Below, piece after piece: positions 32,439 through 42,045 of a stretch of DNA of 64,000 nt. Made by a program: the position numbers and the translations under genes. Within the stretch, counting starts at the first letter, position 1. Each line of letters starts with the position of its first letter. The stretch comes from Malikia granosa (GTDB lineage: Bacteria; Pseudomonadota; Gammaproteobacteria; Burkholderiales; Burkholderiaceae_C). The notes under the pieces are model-generated. The model had not been told where the DNA came from and did no database searches. It saw only the letters and a list, made by a program, of their open reading frames with translations. Location of the stretch: contig NZ_PVLQ01000023.1 in the NCBI RefSeq assembly GCF_002980595.1, forward strand, positions 62,001 through 126,000, in the 5' to 3' direction.

Positions 32439-34465
32439 AGCGCGATTCCGTCGTCAGGGTCGAGGGATGCCAGCCGGGCCGTGCGCTGCAGGGCCGGGTC
32501 GAGCTGGCGCGGGAGGGAGACCGAAAGAGGCAAAGGCATGTCGTCGTCATCGAGCAGCCCGAGGTCGGCTGCGGGCGCAACCAGGTCGGGGTCGTAGGCG
32601 ACGGTCTCGGAGAGTTCGGGCTGACGGCGCGGGCCGCCGTCATCGGTCGAACCCAGGTGCTCCAGGCCATCGGCCGATGCCGCGGCCGGTGCGACGGGCA
32701 CGGCGGGAATCGCCAGCCCACTCCAGTCATCCGCACGGGCCGGCGGCACGTCGGCATAGCGCCCCGCGGCGAGCACCGGCGGCGGCAGCACCCGTCGCTT
32801 GAAGTTGGCGTCCGCGTAGTAGCGCAGCTTCCTGGCCTTGATCGGCGCCACGCTGGAGACCATCACCACCGCCTCGTCGGGCGGTAGCTGCATGACTTCG
32901 CCGGCCGTCAGCAGCGGGCGGGCTGTCTCCTGCCGTGACACCATGAGGTGCCCCAGCCAGGGCGCGAGCCGATGGCCGGCATAGTTGCGCTGCGCGCGCA
33001 GTTCGGTGGCGGTTCCCAGTGTCTCGGATATCCGCTTGGCGGTGCGCTCATCGTTGGTGGCGAAGGTCACGCGCACATGGCAGTTGTCCAGGATCGAATG
33101 GTTCTGGCCGTAGGCCTTATCGATCTGGTTCAGGCTCTGCGCGATCAGGAAGCTGCGGATGCCGTAGCCCGCCATGAAGGCCAGCGCCGTCTCGAAGAAA
33201 TCCAGCCGCCCGAGCGCGGGGAATTCATCGAGCATCAGCAGCAGCTTGTGGCGGCGCTCGATGCCATCGGAGCCGTCAAGCGATTCGGTGAGGCGTCGCC
33301 CGATCTGGTTGAGGATCAGGCGGATCAGCGGCTTCGTCCGCGAAATGTCCGAAGGCGGCACCACCAAGTACAGCGACACCGGATGCTCGGCCGCGATCAG
33401 GTCAGCGATGCGCCAGTCGCAGCGCGACGTGACTTCGGCCACCGTAGGGTCGCGGTAGAGGCCCAAGAACGACATGGCCGTGGACAGCACGCCCGAGCGC
33501 TCGTTGTCGCTCTTGTTGAGCACTTCGCGCGCCGCTGAAGCCACCACCGGATGCGGGCCACCACCCTCCTCATTCACGAGGTGGGGCGTGGTCATCATGC
33601 GGTGCAAGGTCAGATCGAATGGGCAGGCAGGATCGGAAAGGAAGTTCGCCACGCCGCGCAGCGTCTTGTCTTCGCCCGCGTAGAGCACATGCAGGATGGC
33701 TCCAACCAGCAGCGCATGCGAAGTCTTCTCCCAGTGGTTGCGCCGCTCCAGTGCGCCTTCTGGATCGACCAGGATGTCCGCGATGTTCTGCACGTCGCGC
33801 ACCTCATGCCCGCCGCGCCGCACTTCGAGCAGCGGGTTGTAGGCCGCCGACTGGCTATCCGTCGGGTTGAACAGCAGGCAGTGCGAGAAGCGCGAACGCC
33901 AACCTGCGGTAATGCTCCAGTTCTCGCCCTTGATGTCGTGGATGACGGCGGATGCGGGCCACGACAGCAGGGTCGGCACCACTAGGCCCACACCCTTGCC
34001 CGAGCGGGTGGGCGCGAAGGTCAGGACGTGTTCCGGGCCTTCATGGCGCAGGTACTGCTGGCGATGCAGGCCGAGGAACACGCCCGCGGACTGGTCAAGG
34101 CCCGCTTTGTGAATGTCCTCCGCGTTGGCCCAGCGCGCAGAGCCATAGGTCGTGACCAGCTTGGACTGGCGCGAGCGCCAGATCGACATGCCGATGGCGA
34201 CCAGCACCGCGAACAGGCCACTGCCCGCTGCAATGACCCCGCCCACGTCGAAGACATGCGGCGCGTAGGCATCGAAGAAGAACCACCACTCGAACAGGCG
34301 CCACGGGTGATAGACCGGCGTGCCGAGGAAATCGAACCACGGCGATCCCAGGCGTAGCTGGTACCCCAGAGCCGCTGCCGTCCATTGCGTGGCGCTCCAC
34401 ACTCCGGCGATCACGATGCCGAATACGACGGCAATCTGACCGAACAGCACGTTCGTCCCTTGCAT
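32435..34465 (-). CDS. traG: Type IV coupling protein TraG (VirD4-like)
   Basis: The 676-residue coupling ATPase has two N-terminal helices, Walker A APTRSGKGVG and Walker B LLLMLDEFPALG. It links the relaxase-DNA complex to the secretion channel. The start at 34465 has GGAGGC upstream and begins MQGTNVLFGQI; the frame stays open to 34522 without another ribosome-binding site. The C terminus is long, proline-rich and acidic. It heads the mating-pair operon. Confidence 0.96.
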   Translation of the reverse strand: MQGTNVLFGQIAVVFGIVIAGVWSATQWTAAALGYQLRLGSPWFDFLGTPVYHPWRLFEWWFFFDAYAPHVFDVGGVIAAGSGLFAVLVAIGMSIWRSRQSKLVTTYGSARWANAEDIHKAGLDQSAGVFLGLHRQQYLRHEGPEHVLTFAPTRSGKGVGLVVPTLLSWPASAVIHDIKGENWSITAGWRSRFSHCLLFNPTDSQSAAYNPLLEVRRGGHEVRDVQNIADILVDPEGALERRNHWEKTSHALLVGAILHVLYAGEDKTLRGVANFLSDPACPFDLTLHRMMTTPHLVNEEGGGPHPVVASAAREVLNKSDNERSGVLSTAMSFLGLYRDPTVAEVTSRCDWRIADLIAAEHPVSLYLVVPPSDISRTKPLIRLILNQIGRRLTESLDGSDGIERRHKLLLMLDEFPALGRLDFFETALAFMAGYGIRSFLIAQSLNQIDKAYGQNHSILDNCHVRVTFATNDERTAKRISETLGTATELRAQRNYAGHRLAPWLGHLMVSRQETARPLLTAGEVMQLPPDEAVVMVSSVAPIKARKLRYYADANFKRRVLPPPVLAAGRYADVPPARADDWSGLAIPAVPVAPAAASADGLEHLGSTDDGGPRRQPELSETVAYDPDLVAPAADLGLLDDDDMPLPLSVSLPRQLDPALQRTARLASLDPDDGIAL

Positions 34466-34599
34466 GATCCTGCCTCCGAGAACGGCACAACAACGTGCCG
34501 CCCCTATCAGGATCAATGCCATAGGGAGTACCGGTCAAAGACTGAAATCGCCGGGATTAAGGCTTAAAAAGCCATAGTTCTTGCTGTGGCGAAGACAAT

Positions 34600-34630
34600 A
34601 AAAATGCCGCAGGCACAAAGGCGCTGCGGC
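34600..34630 (-). terminator. Intrinsic terminator after eexN
   Basis: On the minus strand the arms GCCGCAG and CTGCGGC form a 7-bp stem with an 11-base loop, followed by ATTTTTATT. It lies between the eexN stop and the traG start, so traG probably uses a separate promoter. Confidence 0.75.
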
Positions 34631-34691
34631 GTATCGAGGTAACAGTGCGCAAGCTGTCGCAGAAGCGCGACGCCGGTGCGCCTTGCGTGGG

Positions 34692-34922
34692 CTACGGGGC
34701 TTTCTTCTGCTCCGGCCTGTCGCCGAAGAAGCGCCGTTCGGCGGCTGCGGCTGCGCGCATGCAAAGTTCATCGCCGATCTTCGCGCGATCTTCCTTGCAT
34801 TGGCGCTGGATTTCCTTGATGCGTGCGGGGTTCGCCACCAGCTCATCCACTGTCTCTGTAGGATTGGCAGGACCACAGGCCGTCATCACAACGGCAATCA
34901 CGGACATCACGATTTTGTTCAT
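34692..34922 (-). CDS. eexN: EexN family entry-exclusion lipoprotein
   Basis: The 76-residue protein has a lipoprotein signal ending VVMTAC. The family region follows (ETVDELVANPARIKEIQRQC, then LCMRAAAAAERRFFG), with two conserved cysteines. EexN-type lipoproteins reduce uptake of a second, identical element. It lies just after the LysR-type gene and upstream of traG, a usual position in Tn4371-type ICEs. Confidence 0.88.
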   Translation of the reverse strand: MNKIVMSVIAVVMTACGPANPTETVDELVANPARIKEIQRQCKEDRAKIGDELCMRAAAAAERRFFGDRPEQKKAP

Positions 34923-34947
34923 GGCGAGCGTCCTTTGGATTTCGGAT

Positions 34948-35859
34948 TCACGAATCGGTCACGTTATCGGCACCAGCCGAATCCATGGTGACGACACGTT
35001 GAATGAACCGGGTCAGCATCGGTGACGGTTCAGTATCTCGACGCAGCAGATAAGTTGTCAGCATGGGTGGCGTTCCCGCCAACTGACGGGCCTTGACTCC
35101 AGGCTCTTTACTGGATGCGATATGCGCTGCACCTGCCAGACCAACCGCCAGTCCTGCGGATACCAGGGCCATCATCACGTCGAAGGTGGCAACGCGCTGG
35201 AGGATCTGCAACTCCTCGTCCCGCTTCTGCAGGATGCGGTCTATCTGGCGAGTATGCCCCTGGCATGCGGCCGGGTCGCCGAGCACCAACCGTTGCTGCA
35301 ACACCATCTCCAGCGGAATGCGCCGGTGCTCCAGCAAGGGGTGGCGCAAAGACAGCGCCACCATCAATTCGTCATCCCACGCGGGAGTCGTCACGATGCC
35401 GTCGCCTACCTCGTCCGCCATAGACAAGCCCGCGTCGTACAGGTCTTCTTGCAAGCCTCTGATCTGCTGATCCAGTGGTACCTCGAACAGGCGGATTTCT
35501 ACTTCGGGCTCTTCCTCGCGGCTACGGGCCAGCAAGGCAGGCAGCCGCGATGGCGTGATACCGTCGGACAGGGCAATGCGCAACTGGCCATGAAACCCAC
35601 TGGCGGCCGATTTCGCACCATCGCGCGCTTGTTCCAGTGCCTCAAAGATACGTGGAACCCGCTCCAGAAATACTTTGCCGGCATGAGTCAGTCGAATGTT
35701 GCGTGTGGTACGGGTGAATAGCTTTGCTCCTAGTTCGTCTTCCAGATCTTTGATGGCACGGGATAGAGGTGACTGATCCATATGCAGTTTTTCTGCAGCC
35801 CGAGCAAAGTGAAGCTCCTCGGCGACCGTGAGAAAGTAGCGTAAATGTCTAAGCTCCAT
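34948..35859 (-). CDS. LysR-family regulator, TraR-like of Tn4371 elements
   Basis: The 303-residue protein has the LysR helix-turn-helix at its N terminus (MELRHLRYFLTVAEELHFAR then LHMDQSPLSRAIKDLE) and an inducer-binding domain. In Tn4371-type elements a LysR gene called traR lies at this position, upstream of traG. The start at 35859 gives the standard LysR N terminus; an ATG at 35874 in the same frame is possible. A perfect 14-bp palindrome lies between these two starts. Confidence 0.82.
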   Translation of the reverse strand: MELRHLRYFLTVAEELHFARAAEKLHMDQSPLSRAIKDLEDELGAKLFTRTTRNIRLTHAGKVFLERVPRIFEALEQARDGAKSAASGFHGQLRIALSDGITPSRLPALLARSREEEPEVEIRLFEVPLDQQIRGLQEDLYDAGLSMADEVGDGIVTTPAWDDELMVALSLRHPLLEHRRIPLEMVLQQRLVLGDPAACQGHTRQIDRILQKRDEELQILQRVATFDVMMALVSAGLAVGLAGAAHIASSKEPGVKARQLAGTPPMLTTYLLRRDTEPSPMLTRFIQRVVTMDSAGADNVTDS

Positions 35860-35873
35860 TGGAAAATTTTCCA
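35860..35873. promoter_or_regulatory. Perfect 14-bp palindrome at the LysR start
   Basis: TGGAAAATTTTCCA reads the same on both strands and touches the chosen ATG of the LysR-type gene. Binding here would block expression, so it may be an autoregulatory operator. It does not have the usual T-N11-A spacing of LysR sites. Confidence 0.35.
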
Positions 35874-36017
35874 TTCCTGCGACACGCAAGCCCCCCCCGG
35901 ATTCTTGGGACTTTGAAGGCGGAGAATACCGGTCGTAATGCCGATGTACCAATATATCGAGCCTGTAAGTCGTTGTCGGCGAGTTAGCGACTGAGTGCGA
36001 TTACTACAAGACCCGCT

Positions 36018-36224
36018 TCATTGAACTAGTGGTACCTTGTTGACAATCGAAGATGGTCTGAATAGCACATTTGATTCCGCCATGGTTGATGGATCGATAG
36101 CAGCAATTTCGGTAAAACAGGGATTCAATATACTCGGCACTTCTTGGCTATCGCAACTTGCCGCGCCTGCCTCAAGGGCCGCTCGCAGTTCGAACAAATA
36201 CTGGCGCAGCAAGGCCATAGTCAT
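36018..36224 (-). CDS. Hypothetical protein downstream of etfA
   Basis: A 68-residue frame starts with ATG at 36224, eight bases after the etfA stop and preceded by AGGAG. The product contains one helical stretch (LLRQYLFELRAALEAGA), then polar sequence with no recognised family. Its base composition is lower in GC than the neighbours. It may be the truncated start of a longer gene lost when the cargo joined the ICE backbone. Confidence 0.35.
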   Translation of the reverse strand: MTMALLRQYLFELRAALEAGAASCDSQEVPSILNPCFTEIAAIDPSTMAESNVLFRPSSIVNKVPLVQ

Positions 36225-36232
36225 GCTCCTAT

Positions 36233-37165
36233 TTAGATAATTGCTGTCATCTCCGGCACGGCGGCAAACAGGTCCGCCTCCAGCCCGTAGTCGGCCACCG
36301 AGAAGATCGGCGCCTCCGGGTCCTTGTTGATCGCCACGATCACCTTGCTGTCCTTCATGCCCGCCAGGTGCTGGATCGCGCCCGAGATGCCGCAGGCGAT
36401 GTACAGCTGCGGCGCCACGATCTTGCCGGTCTGGCCGACCTGCAGGTCGTTGGGGGCGTAGCCCGCGTCCACCGCGGCGCGGCTGGCACCGATGGCGGCG
36501 CCCAGCTTGTCGGCCAGCGGGGTGATGACTTCCTTGAACTTCTCTTCGCTGCCCAGCGCCCGGCCACCCGAGACGATGATCTTGGCGGCCGTCAGCTCGG
36601 GACGGTCGCTCTTGACGATCTCGGAACCCACGAAACTGCTCTTGCCGGAGTCGGCGACGGCGGCGACGGTCTCGACCGCTGCTGCGCCACCGGTGGCGGA
36701 CGCGGCGTCGAAGCCAGTGCCGCGCACGGTGATGACCTTGGTGGCGTCGCCCGATTGCACGGTGGCGATGGCGTTGCCGGCGTAGATGGGGCGCTCGAAG
36801 GTGTCGGGGCCGTCGACCTTGGTGATGTCGCTGATCTGCGCCACGTCGAGCTTGGCGGCCACGCGGGGGGCCACGTTCTTGCCGCCGGCGGTGGCTGGGA
36901 ACAGGATGTGGCTGTAGTTGCCCGCGATGGCCAGCACCTGGGCGGCGATGTTCTCGGCCAGGCCGTGCTTCAGGCTCGCGCCGTCGGCGTGGATGACCTT
37001 GGCGACGCCAGCGATCTGGGCGGCGGCGGCAGCGGCGGCGGCGGCGTTCTCGCCGGCGACGAGCACGTGCACGTCACCGACGCAGGCCTTGGCGGCCGTG
37101 ACGGTGTTGAGGGTGGCGCTCTTGATGCTTGCGTTGTCGTGATCTGCAATAACGAGTGCGGTCAT
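36233..37165 (-). CDS. etfA: Electron transfer flavoprotein alpha subunit
   Basis: The 310-residue protein has the N-terminal ETF domain and the C-terminal FAD-binding domain. The latter carries the signature around [24 protein letters not shown]. It accepts electrons from acyl-CoA dehydrogenases and passes them to ETF:quinone oxidoreductase. The start at 37165 follows a GGACACC sequence and begins [10 protein letters not shown]. It follows etfB by 34 bases, with two acyl-CoA dehydrogenase genes in the same cargo. Confidence 0.95.
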   Translation of the reverse strand: MTALVIADHDNASIKSATLNTVTAAKACVGDVHVLVAGENAAAAAAAAAQIAGVAKVIHADGASLKHGLAENIAAQVLAIAGNYSHILFPATAGGKNVAPRVAAKLDVAQISDITKVDGPDTFERPIYAGNAIATVQSGDATKVITVRGTGFDAASATGGAAAVETVAAVADSGKSSFVGSEIVKSDRPELTAAKIIVSGGRALGSEEKFKEVITPLADKLGAAIGASRAAVDAGYAPNDLQVGQTGKIVAPQLYIACGISGAIQHLAGMKDSKVIVAINKDPEAPIFSVADYGLEADLFAAVPEMTAII

Positions 37166-37199
37166 GGCTGGTGTCCTTTCGATGTTGTTGTGATGAGCC

Positions 37200-37949
37200 T
37201 TAGATGACCTTGGCTTCGTTCTTGAGCTTGTCAATGAGGGTGGCCGCGTCGGGCACCTTGACTCCGGCGCCGCGCTTGGGCGGCTCGCTGACCTTCAGCG
37301 TCTTGATGCGGGGTGCCACGTCCACGCCCAGTTCCTCGGGCTTGAAGGTGTCCAGCTGTTTCTTCTTGGCCTTCATGATGTTGGGCAGCGTGACGTAGCG
37401 CGGCTCGTTCAGGCGCAGGTCGGTGGTGATGACCGCAGGTATGTTCAGCGCCAGGGTTTCGAGGCCGCCGTCCACTTCGCGGGTCACGTTCACCTTGTCG
37501 CCAGCGATCTCGACCTTGGAGGCGAAGGTGGCTTGCGGCAGGTCGGCCAGCGCCGCCAGCATCTGACCCGTCTGGTTGCAGTCGTCGTCGATGGCCTGCT
37601 TGCCCAGGATCACGAGGCCGGGCTGTTCCTTTTCGATCAGAGCCTTGAGCAGCTTGGCCACGGCCAGCGGCTGCAGTTCTTCATTGGTCTCGACCAGGAT
37701 GCCGCGGTCGGCGCCGATGGCCATGGCAGTGCGCAGCGTTTCCTGGCACTGGGCCACGCCGCAGGAGACGGCGATCACTTCGGTGACCACGCCTTTTTCT
37801 TTCAGGCGCACGGCTTCCTCAACAGCAATCTCGTCGAAGGGGTTCATGCTCATCTTGACGTTGGCGATGTCCACGCCGCTGCCGTCGGACTTCACACGCA
37901 CCTTGACGTTGTAGTCCACCACGCGTTTTACGGATACGAGAATTTTCAT
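37200..37949 (-). CDS. etfB: Electron transfer flavoprotein beta subunit
   Basis: The 249-residue protein begins [20 protein letters not shown] and contains the beta-subunit signature [20 protein letters not shown] with the AMP-binding region. It forms a heterodimer with EtfA. A dedicated ETF pair in the cargo suggests high flux through its acyl-CoA dehydrogenases. It lies 21 bases after the MaoC-like gene. Confidence 0.95.
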   Translation of the reverse strand: MKILVSVKRVVDYNVKVRVKSDGSGVDIANVKMSMNPFDEIAVEEAVRLKEKGVVTEVIAVSCGVAQCQETLRTAMAIGADRGILVETNEELQPLAVAKLLKALIEKEQPGLVILGKQAIDDDCNQTGQMLAALADLPQATFASKVEIAGDKVNVTREVDGGLETLALNIPAVITTDLRLNEPRYVTLPNIMKAKKKQLDTFKPEELGVDVAPRIKTLKVSEPPKRGAGVKVPDAATLIDKLKNEAKVI

Positions 37950-37970
37950 GAGAGGATTTCCTATTGAGGT

Positions 37971-38441
37971 TCAGGCCACCGAGGGCATGGCCTGGAGCTC
38001 GCTTGCTGCGCGCTGCGCACGCGAAGTGATCATCACCGTTGCCTCGCCCTCGATGACTACGGTGTCCTTGACTCGGCAGACCGTGGACAGCACTGCCCGT
38101 GCCTTGGCCACCTCCACCGACAGTACGGTGACCGCGGCATGAACGGTGTCGCCCGGTTTGACAGGCACCTTGAAGCGCAATTGCTGCCCCAGATAGACCG
38201 TACCTGGCCCCGGCAGCCGGTTTGCGACCGCTGCAGAAATCACGCTGGCCGTCAGAAAGCCGTGCGCGATGCGTGCGCCAAATCGCGTCGTGGCCGCGAA
38301 CTCTTCGTTGAGATGTACCGCATTGGTATCGCCGGAGACGCCAGCAAACATCACGATGTCCGCTTCGGTAATGGTCTTCGAGAAGCAGGCGTTCATGCCC
38401 GGCTGCAGATCCTCGACGTCGTAGCCATTCAGGTCGTTCAT
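37971..38441 (-). CDS. MaoC-like (R)-specific enoyl-CoA hydratase
   Basis: The 156-residue hot-dog-fold protein has the hydratase-2 motif GDTNAVHLNEEFA (Asp and His catalytic) and ARIAHGFLTASVISA. This matches PhaJ-type enzymes that add water to enoyl-CoA to give the R-hydroxy form. Together with two crotonase-type hydratases in the cluster, it may serve a different chain length or stereochemistry. It lies 12 bases after the acyl-CoA dehydrogenase gene. Confidence 0.9.
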   Translation of the reverse strand: MNDLNGYDVEDLQPGMNACFSKTITEADIVMFAGVSGDTNAVHLNEEFAATTRFGARIAHGFLTASVISAAVANRLPGPGTVYLGQQLRFKVPVKPGDTVHAAVTVLSVEVAKARAVLSTVCRVKDTVVIEGEATVMITSRAQRAASELQAMPSVA

Positions 38442-38453
38442 CGTCTATATCTC

Positions 38454-40238
38454 TCAGAGCTGGTCGTCCGACAATGCCAACGTGCTGGCCGCGCCATGGA
38501 CCACGATGTCGCGCAGCGCGGAGGCCTCCACCAGGATGTGCGTCGCATAGTGGCTGGCCGTGATGCGCTTGGCCCGCAGAAAGCCCGCATCGCTGGAATC
38601 CGCCGCCAACTGCGCCGTGGCGGCTTCGGCCATGCGCGCCGACAGCCAGCCACCGATCACGGTGCCCGCCAATCGCAGGAAAGGCACCGCCCCCGCGGCG
38701 CAGTCCTGCGGCTGCGCGTCACTGTGGGCCAGCTGCCAGTCAGCCCCGTCCTCCAGAGCCCGAACTGCTCTCATCAACGCGTCGCCGATGGACGAGAGCT
38801 CCGGGTCGCGCGCATCCATCAACTGGCGCGCATCGCTGTCGATACGTGTCAACAAGCCCTTCAGCGTGCGTCCCCCCTCGCGTGCCAGCTTGCGGCCGAT
38901 CAGGTCGTTGGCCTGGATGCCGGTGGTACCTTCATAGATCGTCGTGATGCGGGCATCGCGGAAGTACTGCGCGGCCCCGGTTTCCTCGATATAGCCCATG
39001 CCGCCATGAATCTGCAGGCCATCGGAGGTGATGCCCTGTGCGCTGTCGGTGCACCAGCCTTTGACCACAGGCGTCAGCAGGCCAACCAGGGCCTGTGCCT
39101 GCGCGCGCTCCTGCGCATCGGGGTGTCCGGCGACGCGGTCCATCTGGCCGGCACAGAAATAGGCCAGCGCGCGCATGGCCTCGGTGCGCGCCTTCATGTC
39201 CATCAGCATGCGCCGCACGTCGGGGTGGCCAGCGATGGTGCTGCTGCCGGCCAGCGCCGGCTTGCCCTGCACGCGCTCGAGCGCATAGGCCCGGGCATGC
39301 TGGTAGGCACGCTCGGAAACGCCCACGCCCTCCAGCCCGACGTTCAGCCGTGCGTGGTTCATCATGGTGAACATGCACGCCAGCCCCTGGTGCGGCTCGC
39401 CGACGAGATAACCGATCGCGCCCCCGTTGTCGCCGAAAGTCATAGAGGCCGTGGGGCTGCCGTGGATGCCCAGCTTGTGCTCGATCGAGGTGCAGGCCAG
39501 GTCGTTGCGTTCGCCCAGGGAGCCGTCGTCATTGACCAGGAACTTCGGGCACAGAAACAGCGAGATGCCTTTCACGCCCGGCGGCGCATCGGGCAGCCGG
39601 GCAAGCACCAAGTGCACGATGTTCTCGGTCATGTCGTGCTCGCCCCAGGTGATGAAGATCTTGTTGCCGCTGATGCGGTAGTGATCCCCCTCGGGCACGG
39701 CGCGGCTGCGCAGCGCGGCCAGATCGGATCCGGCCTGCGGCTCGGTGAGATTCATGGTGCCGGTCCAGCGGCCGGCGACCATGGGCTCCAGAAAGCGCTG
39801 CTTGAGCGCCTCGCTGCCGTGGTGGGCAATCGCCTCCACGGCACCGAGCGTGAGCATCTGGCACAGGCTGAAGGCCAGGTTGGACGATTTCCACATCTCC
39901 AGCACGGCGGTGGACACCAGCGTGGGCAGTCCTTGACCGCCCCACTCTGTGGAGGCCGGCATTCCAATCCAGCCGTTCTCGCAGAAGCTGGACCAGGCCT
40001 CGCGAAAGCCATCGGCGGGCGTGACCTCGCCATCGTGCCAGCGCGCGCCCTGCACATCGCCCGTACGGTTGAGTGAATCCAGCACGCCGGCGGCATAGTG
40101 GGCTGCCTCCTGCAGGATGGCCTCGACCAGGTCGGGTGTGGTCTCTTCATGGCCGGGCTGGGCGCAGATCGCTTCCAGGCCTCCGACTTCCTTCATCGTG
40201 AACAGCATGTCGCGCAAGGGCGCGGTATAGACAGACAT
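38454..40238 (-). CDS. Acyl-CoA dehydrogenase, long (DmdC/FadE5-like) type
   Basis: The 594-residue flavoenzyme has the acyl-CoA dehydrogenase core (MNLTEPQAGSDLAALRSRA, then FITWGEHDMTEN) and YEGTTGIQANDLIGRKL near the catalytic Glu. It also has a C-terminal extension, as in FadE5 or the methylmercaptopropionyl-CoA dehydrogenase group. It introduces the alpha-beta double bond and donates electrons to ETF. The substrate is not known. Confidence 0.9.
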   Translation of the reverse strand: MSVYTAPLRDMLFTMKEVGGLEAICAQPGHEETTPDLVEAILQEAAHYAAGVLDSLNRTGDVQGARWHDGEVTPADGFREAWSSFCENGWIGMPASTEWGGQGLPTLVSTAVLEMWKSSNLAFSLCQMLTLGAVEAIAHHGSEALKQRFLEPMVAGRWTGTMNLTEPQAGSDLAALRSRAVPEGDHYRISGNKIFITWGEHDMTENIVHLVLARLPDAPPGVKGISLFLCPKFLVNDDGSLGERNDLACTSIEHKLGIHGSPTASMTFGDNGGAIGYLVGEPHQGLACMFTMMNHARLNVGLEGVGVSERAYQHARAYALERVQGKPALAGSSTIAGHPDVRRMLMDMKARTEAMRALAYFCAGQMDRVAGHPDAQERAQAQALVGLLTPVVKGWCTDSAQGITSDGLQIHGGMGYIEETGAAQYFRDARITTIYEGTTGIQANDLIGRKLAREGGRTLKGLLTRIDSDARQLMDARDPELSSIGDALMRAVRALEDGADWQLAHSDAQPQDCAAGAVPFLRLAGTVIGGWLSARMAEAATAQLAADSSDAGFLRAKRITASHYATHILVEASALRDIVVHGAASTLALSDDQL

Positions 40239-40262
40239 GGCGGACTCCTTTGATGGTAGCGA

Positions 40263-41630
40263 TCAAGCGTTTTGCGGTGTCGGCTGCAACGGGCGCAGTT
40301 CTGGCACGGCCTCTTGCGGAGTCGCCGACGTCGGGCCGCCGTACTTGATAAACGCCAGGGCGATTGCGCCGAGGACTCCGAAACCGCCGATCACCAGGAA
40401 GTTCTGTTCCAGCGGTAGTTCCAGTGCGACGATCTGGCCGATCAGCAGAGGCGCCGCAATAGCACCCAGGCGCCCTACGCCGGAGGCCATGCCGATACCG
40501 GTCGAGCGGATGGACATCGGGTAGAACTGCCCGCAGAAGGCATAGGCCACCAGTTGCGCACCAGTGGTGCAGGCGCCGACCGCGCCAATGATCAGATAGC
40601 GCACCTCGGTCAAGGTCTGGAACGTCATCAGGTACAGCAGCACGCCGCCCAGCGCATACATCGCCACCAGCACCCACTTGATGTTGAACTTGTCGGCGAG
40701 CCACCCGCCGCACACGGCACCGATGATCGCGCCAACATTCAGCGCGATCACGAAGCTGAGGGCAGACCCCAGGCTGTAGCCAGCCATCGCCATCAGCTTG
40801 GTCAGCCAGCTACTGAGCGCATAGACCATGAACAGACCCGAGAAGAAGGCGACCCAGAACAGCGCCGTGCTCAGGCCCCGCCCGTCCTGGAAAAGGCGGG
40901 TAACCGGTGCACCTGCCATGCGGTCAGCTGCCGGCACGAAGAACTGGGCGTCCGCCGGGTGCTTGCCGCCCGGCTGGAGATGGCGTGCCACTTCGGCTAG
41001 CTCACCATTGCGACGCTGAGCGATCAGGTAGGTCATGGACTCCGGCACCAACTTCAGGATGAACGGAACTAGCAGCACGGGCACCCCCGCCGCGATGAAC
41101 ACGGCCTGCCAGCCATACTCGCCGATCAGTTGCTTGCCCAGCACCGCAGCCAGGATGCCGCCCAGTGCGTAGCCCGAAGTCATCAGTGCCGTCATCAGGC
41201 TGCGGATCTTCTTGGGCGAATACTCGACCATCTGTGCCACGATGACCGGGAGCACGCCACCAATCCCCAAGCCAGCAATGAAGCGCACCACGCTGAAGCT
41301 GATGGGGTCCTTGGTGAATCCGGCGGCCGCAGTGAACACACTGAACAGCATGACACCAATGGAGAGGGCCCAGCGACGACCAATCCGGTCGGACAGCGTG
41401 CCCAGAACCATAGCACCGAACATCATGCCAAACAGCGCCGAACTGGCCATGAAACCGGCAGTCGATGCGTTCACGCCCATCTGCTGCATGATGGACGGCA
41501 GGGCGATGCCCACCACGGCGATGTCATAGCCGTCAATGATGAGAATCAACAGGCACCATAGAAGCACCTTGGCATGAAAGCGGTTGAAGCGAGCGTCGTC
41601 GGCGAGCTTCTGCATGTCGATTTGGCACAC
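40263..41630 (-). CDS. MFS transporter, aromatic acid:H+ symporter type
   Basis: The 455-residue protein has 12 likely membrane helices. The AAHS features are LILIIDGYDIAVVGIALPSI, GTLSDRIGRRWAL in loop 2-3 and GWLADKFNIKW in the second half. The family imports benzoate, hydroxybenzoate and related acids. A GTG start at 41630 has AGGAG at good spacing; an ATG lies five codons further in. It is the likely importer of the cargo pathway's substrate. Confidence 0.9.
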   Translation of the reverse strand: MCQIDMQKLADDARFNRFHAKVLLWCLLILIIDGYDIAVVGIALPSIMQQMGVNASTAGFMASSALFGMMFGAMVLGTLSDRIGRRWALSIGVMLFSVFTAAAGFTKDPISFSVVRFIAGLGIGGVLPVIVAQMVEYSPKKIRSLMTALMTSGYALGGILAAVLGKQLIGEYGWQAVFIAAGVPVLLVPFILKLVPESMTYLIAQRRNGELAEVARHLQPGGKHPADAQFFVPAADRMAGAPVTRLFQDGRGLSTALFWVAFFSGLFMVYALSSWLTKLMAMAGYSLGSALSFVIALNVGAIIGAVCGGWLADKFNIKWVLVAMYALGGVLLYLMTFQTLTEVRYLIIGAVGACTTGAQLVAYAFCGQFYPMSIRSTGIGMASGVGRLGAIAAPLLIGQIVALELPLEQNFLVIGGFGVLGAIALAFIKYGGPTSATPQEAVPELRPLQPTPQNA

Positions 41631-42045
41631 GTGTTTGTCTCCTTTGAACTTGGCTCCGGATCGTGGGGACGGCGGTCATCGCCGCACCGCTACATATCGT
41701 CCAGCGCACGCAAGGAATCGTAGGTGCCGGTGCAGCAATCCGCGATGACGAAGCGCCCCGATCGAATGACAAACGGCCCCTTTCTGAGGGCCCCGTCAAG
41801 TGCGCCAAGAGGTCAAGCGTCAAGCAAAATTGAGATGAACCCTGTCGAGCATCTGTGAAAGGTGCCACTTCAAGACCAGTTTGAATCACACCGGCTTCGC
41901 AAACAAGGTGTTCAAAGGACCGAAGGCCATACACGGCGCGCTGGTGCAAATACCCATTGCTCTCGAAACACCCCCCCACAAAGAACCCAGTCAATGACTG
42001 GGCTTGATTGGGTTGCTTCTACATCCTTGAGGGCAAATTAGCGCA
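41631..42045. other. Intergenic region between transporter and MBL genes
   Basis: No gene is supported in these 415 bases. The part next to the transporter must hold its promoter. A GC-rich inverted repeat, GGCCC with GGGCC, lies near 41775-41795. The terminator of the MBL-fold gene is at 41986-42002. Confidence 0.5.
41986..42002 (-). terminator. Terminator of the MBL-fold gene
   Basis: A 7-bp stem CCCAGTC/GACTGGG with a 3-base loop lies 44 bases beyond the stop at 42046. On the minus strand it is followed by TTCTTTG, a modest T tract. Confidence 0.5.

Noticed and set aside
38139-40076. Plus-strand frame of 645 codons over the acyl-CoA dehydrogenase gene
   Set aside because: It is antisense to a complete acyl-CoA dehydrogenase with a clear ribosome-binding site and shows His/Arg/Gln-rich shadow composition.
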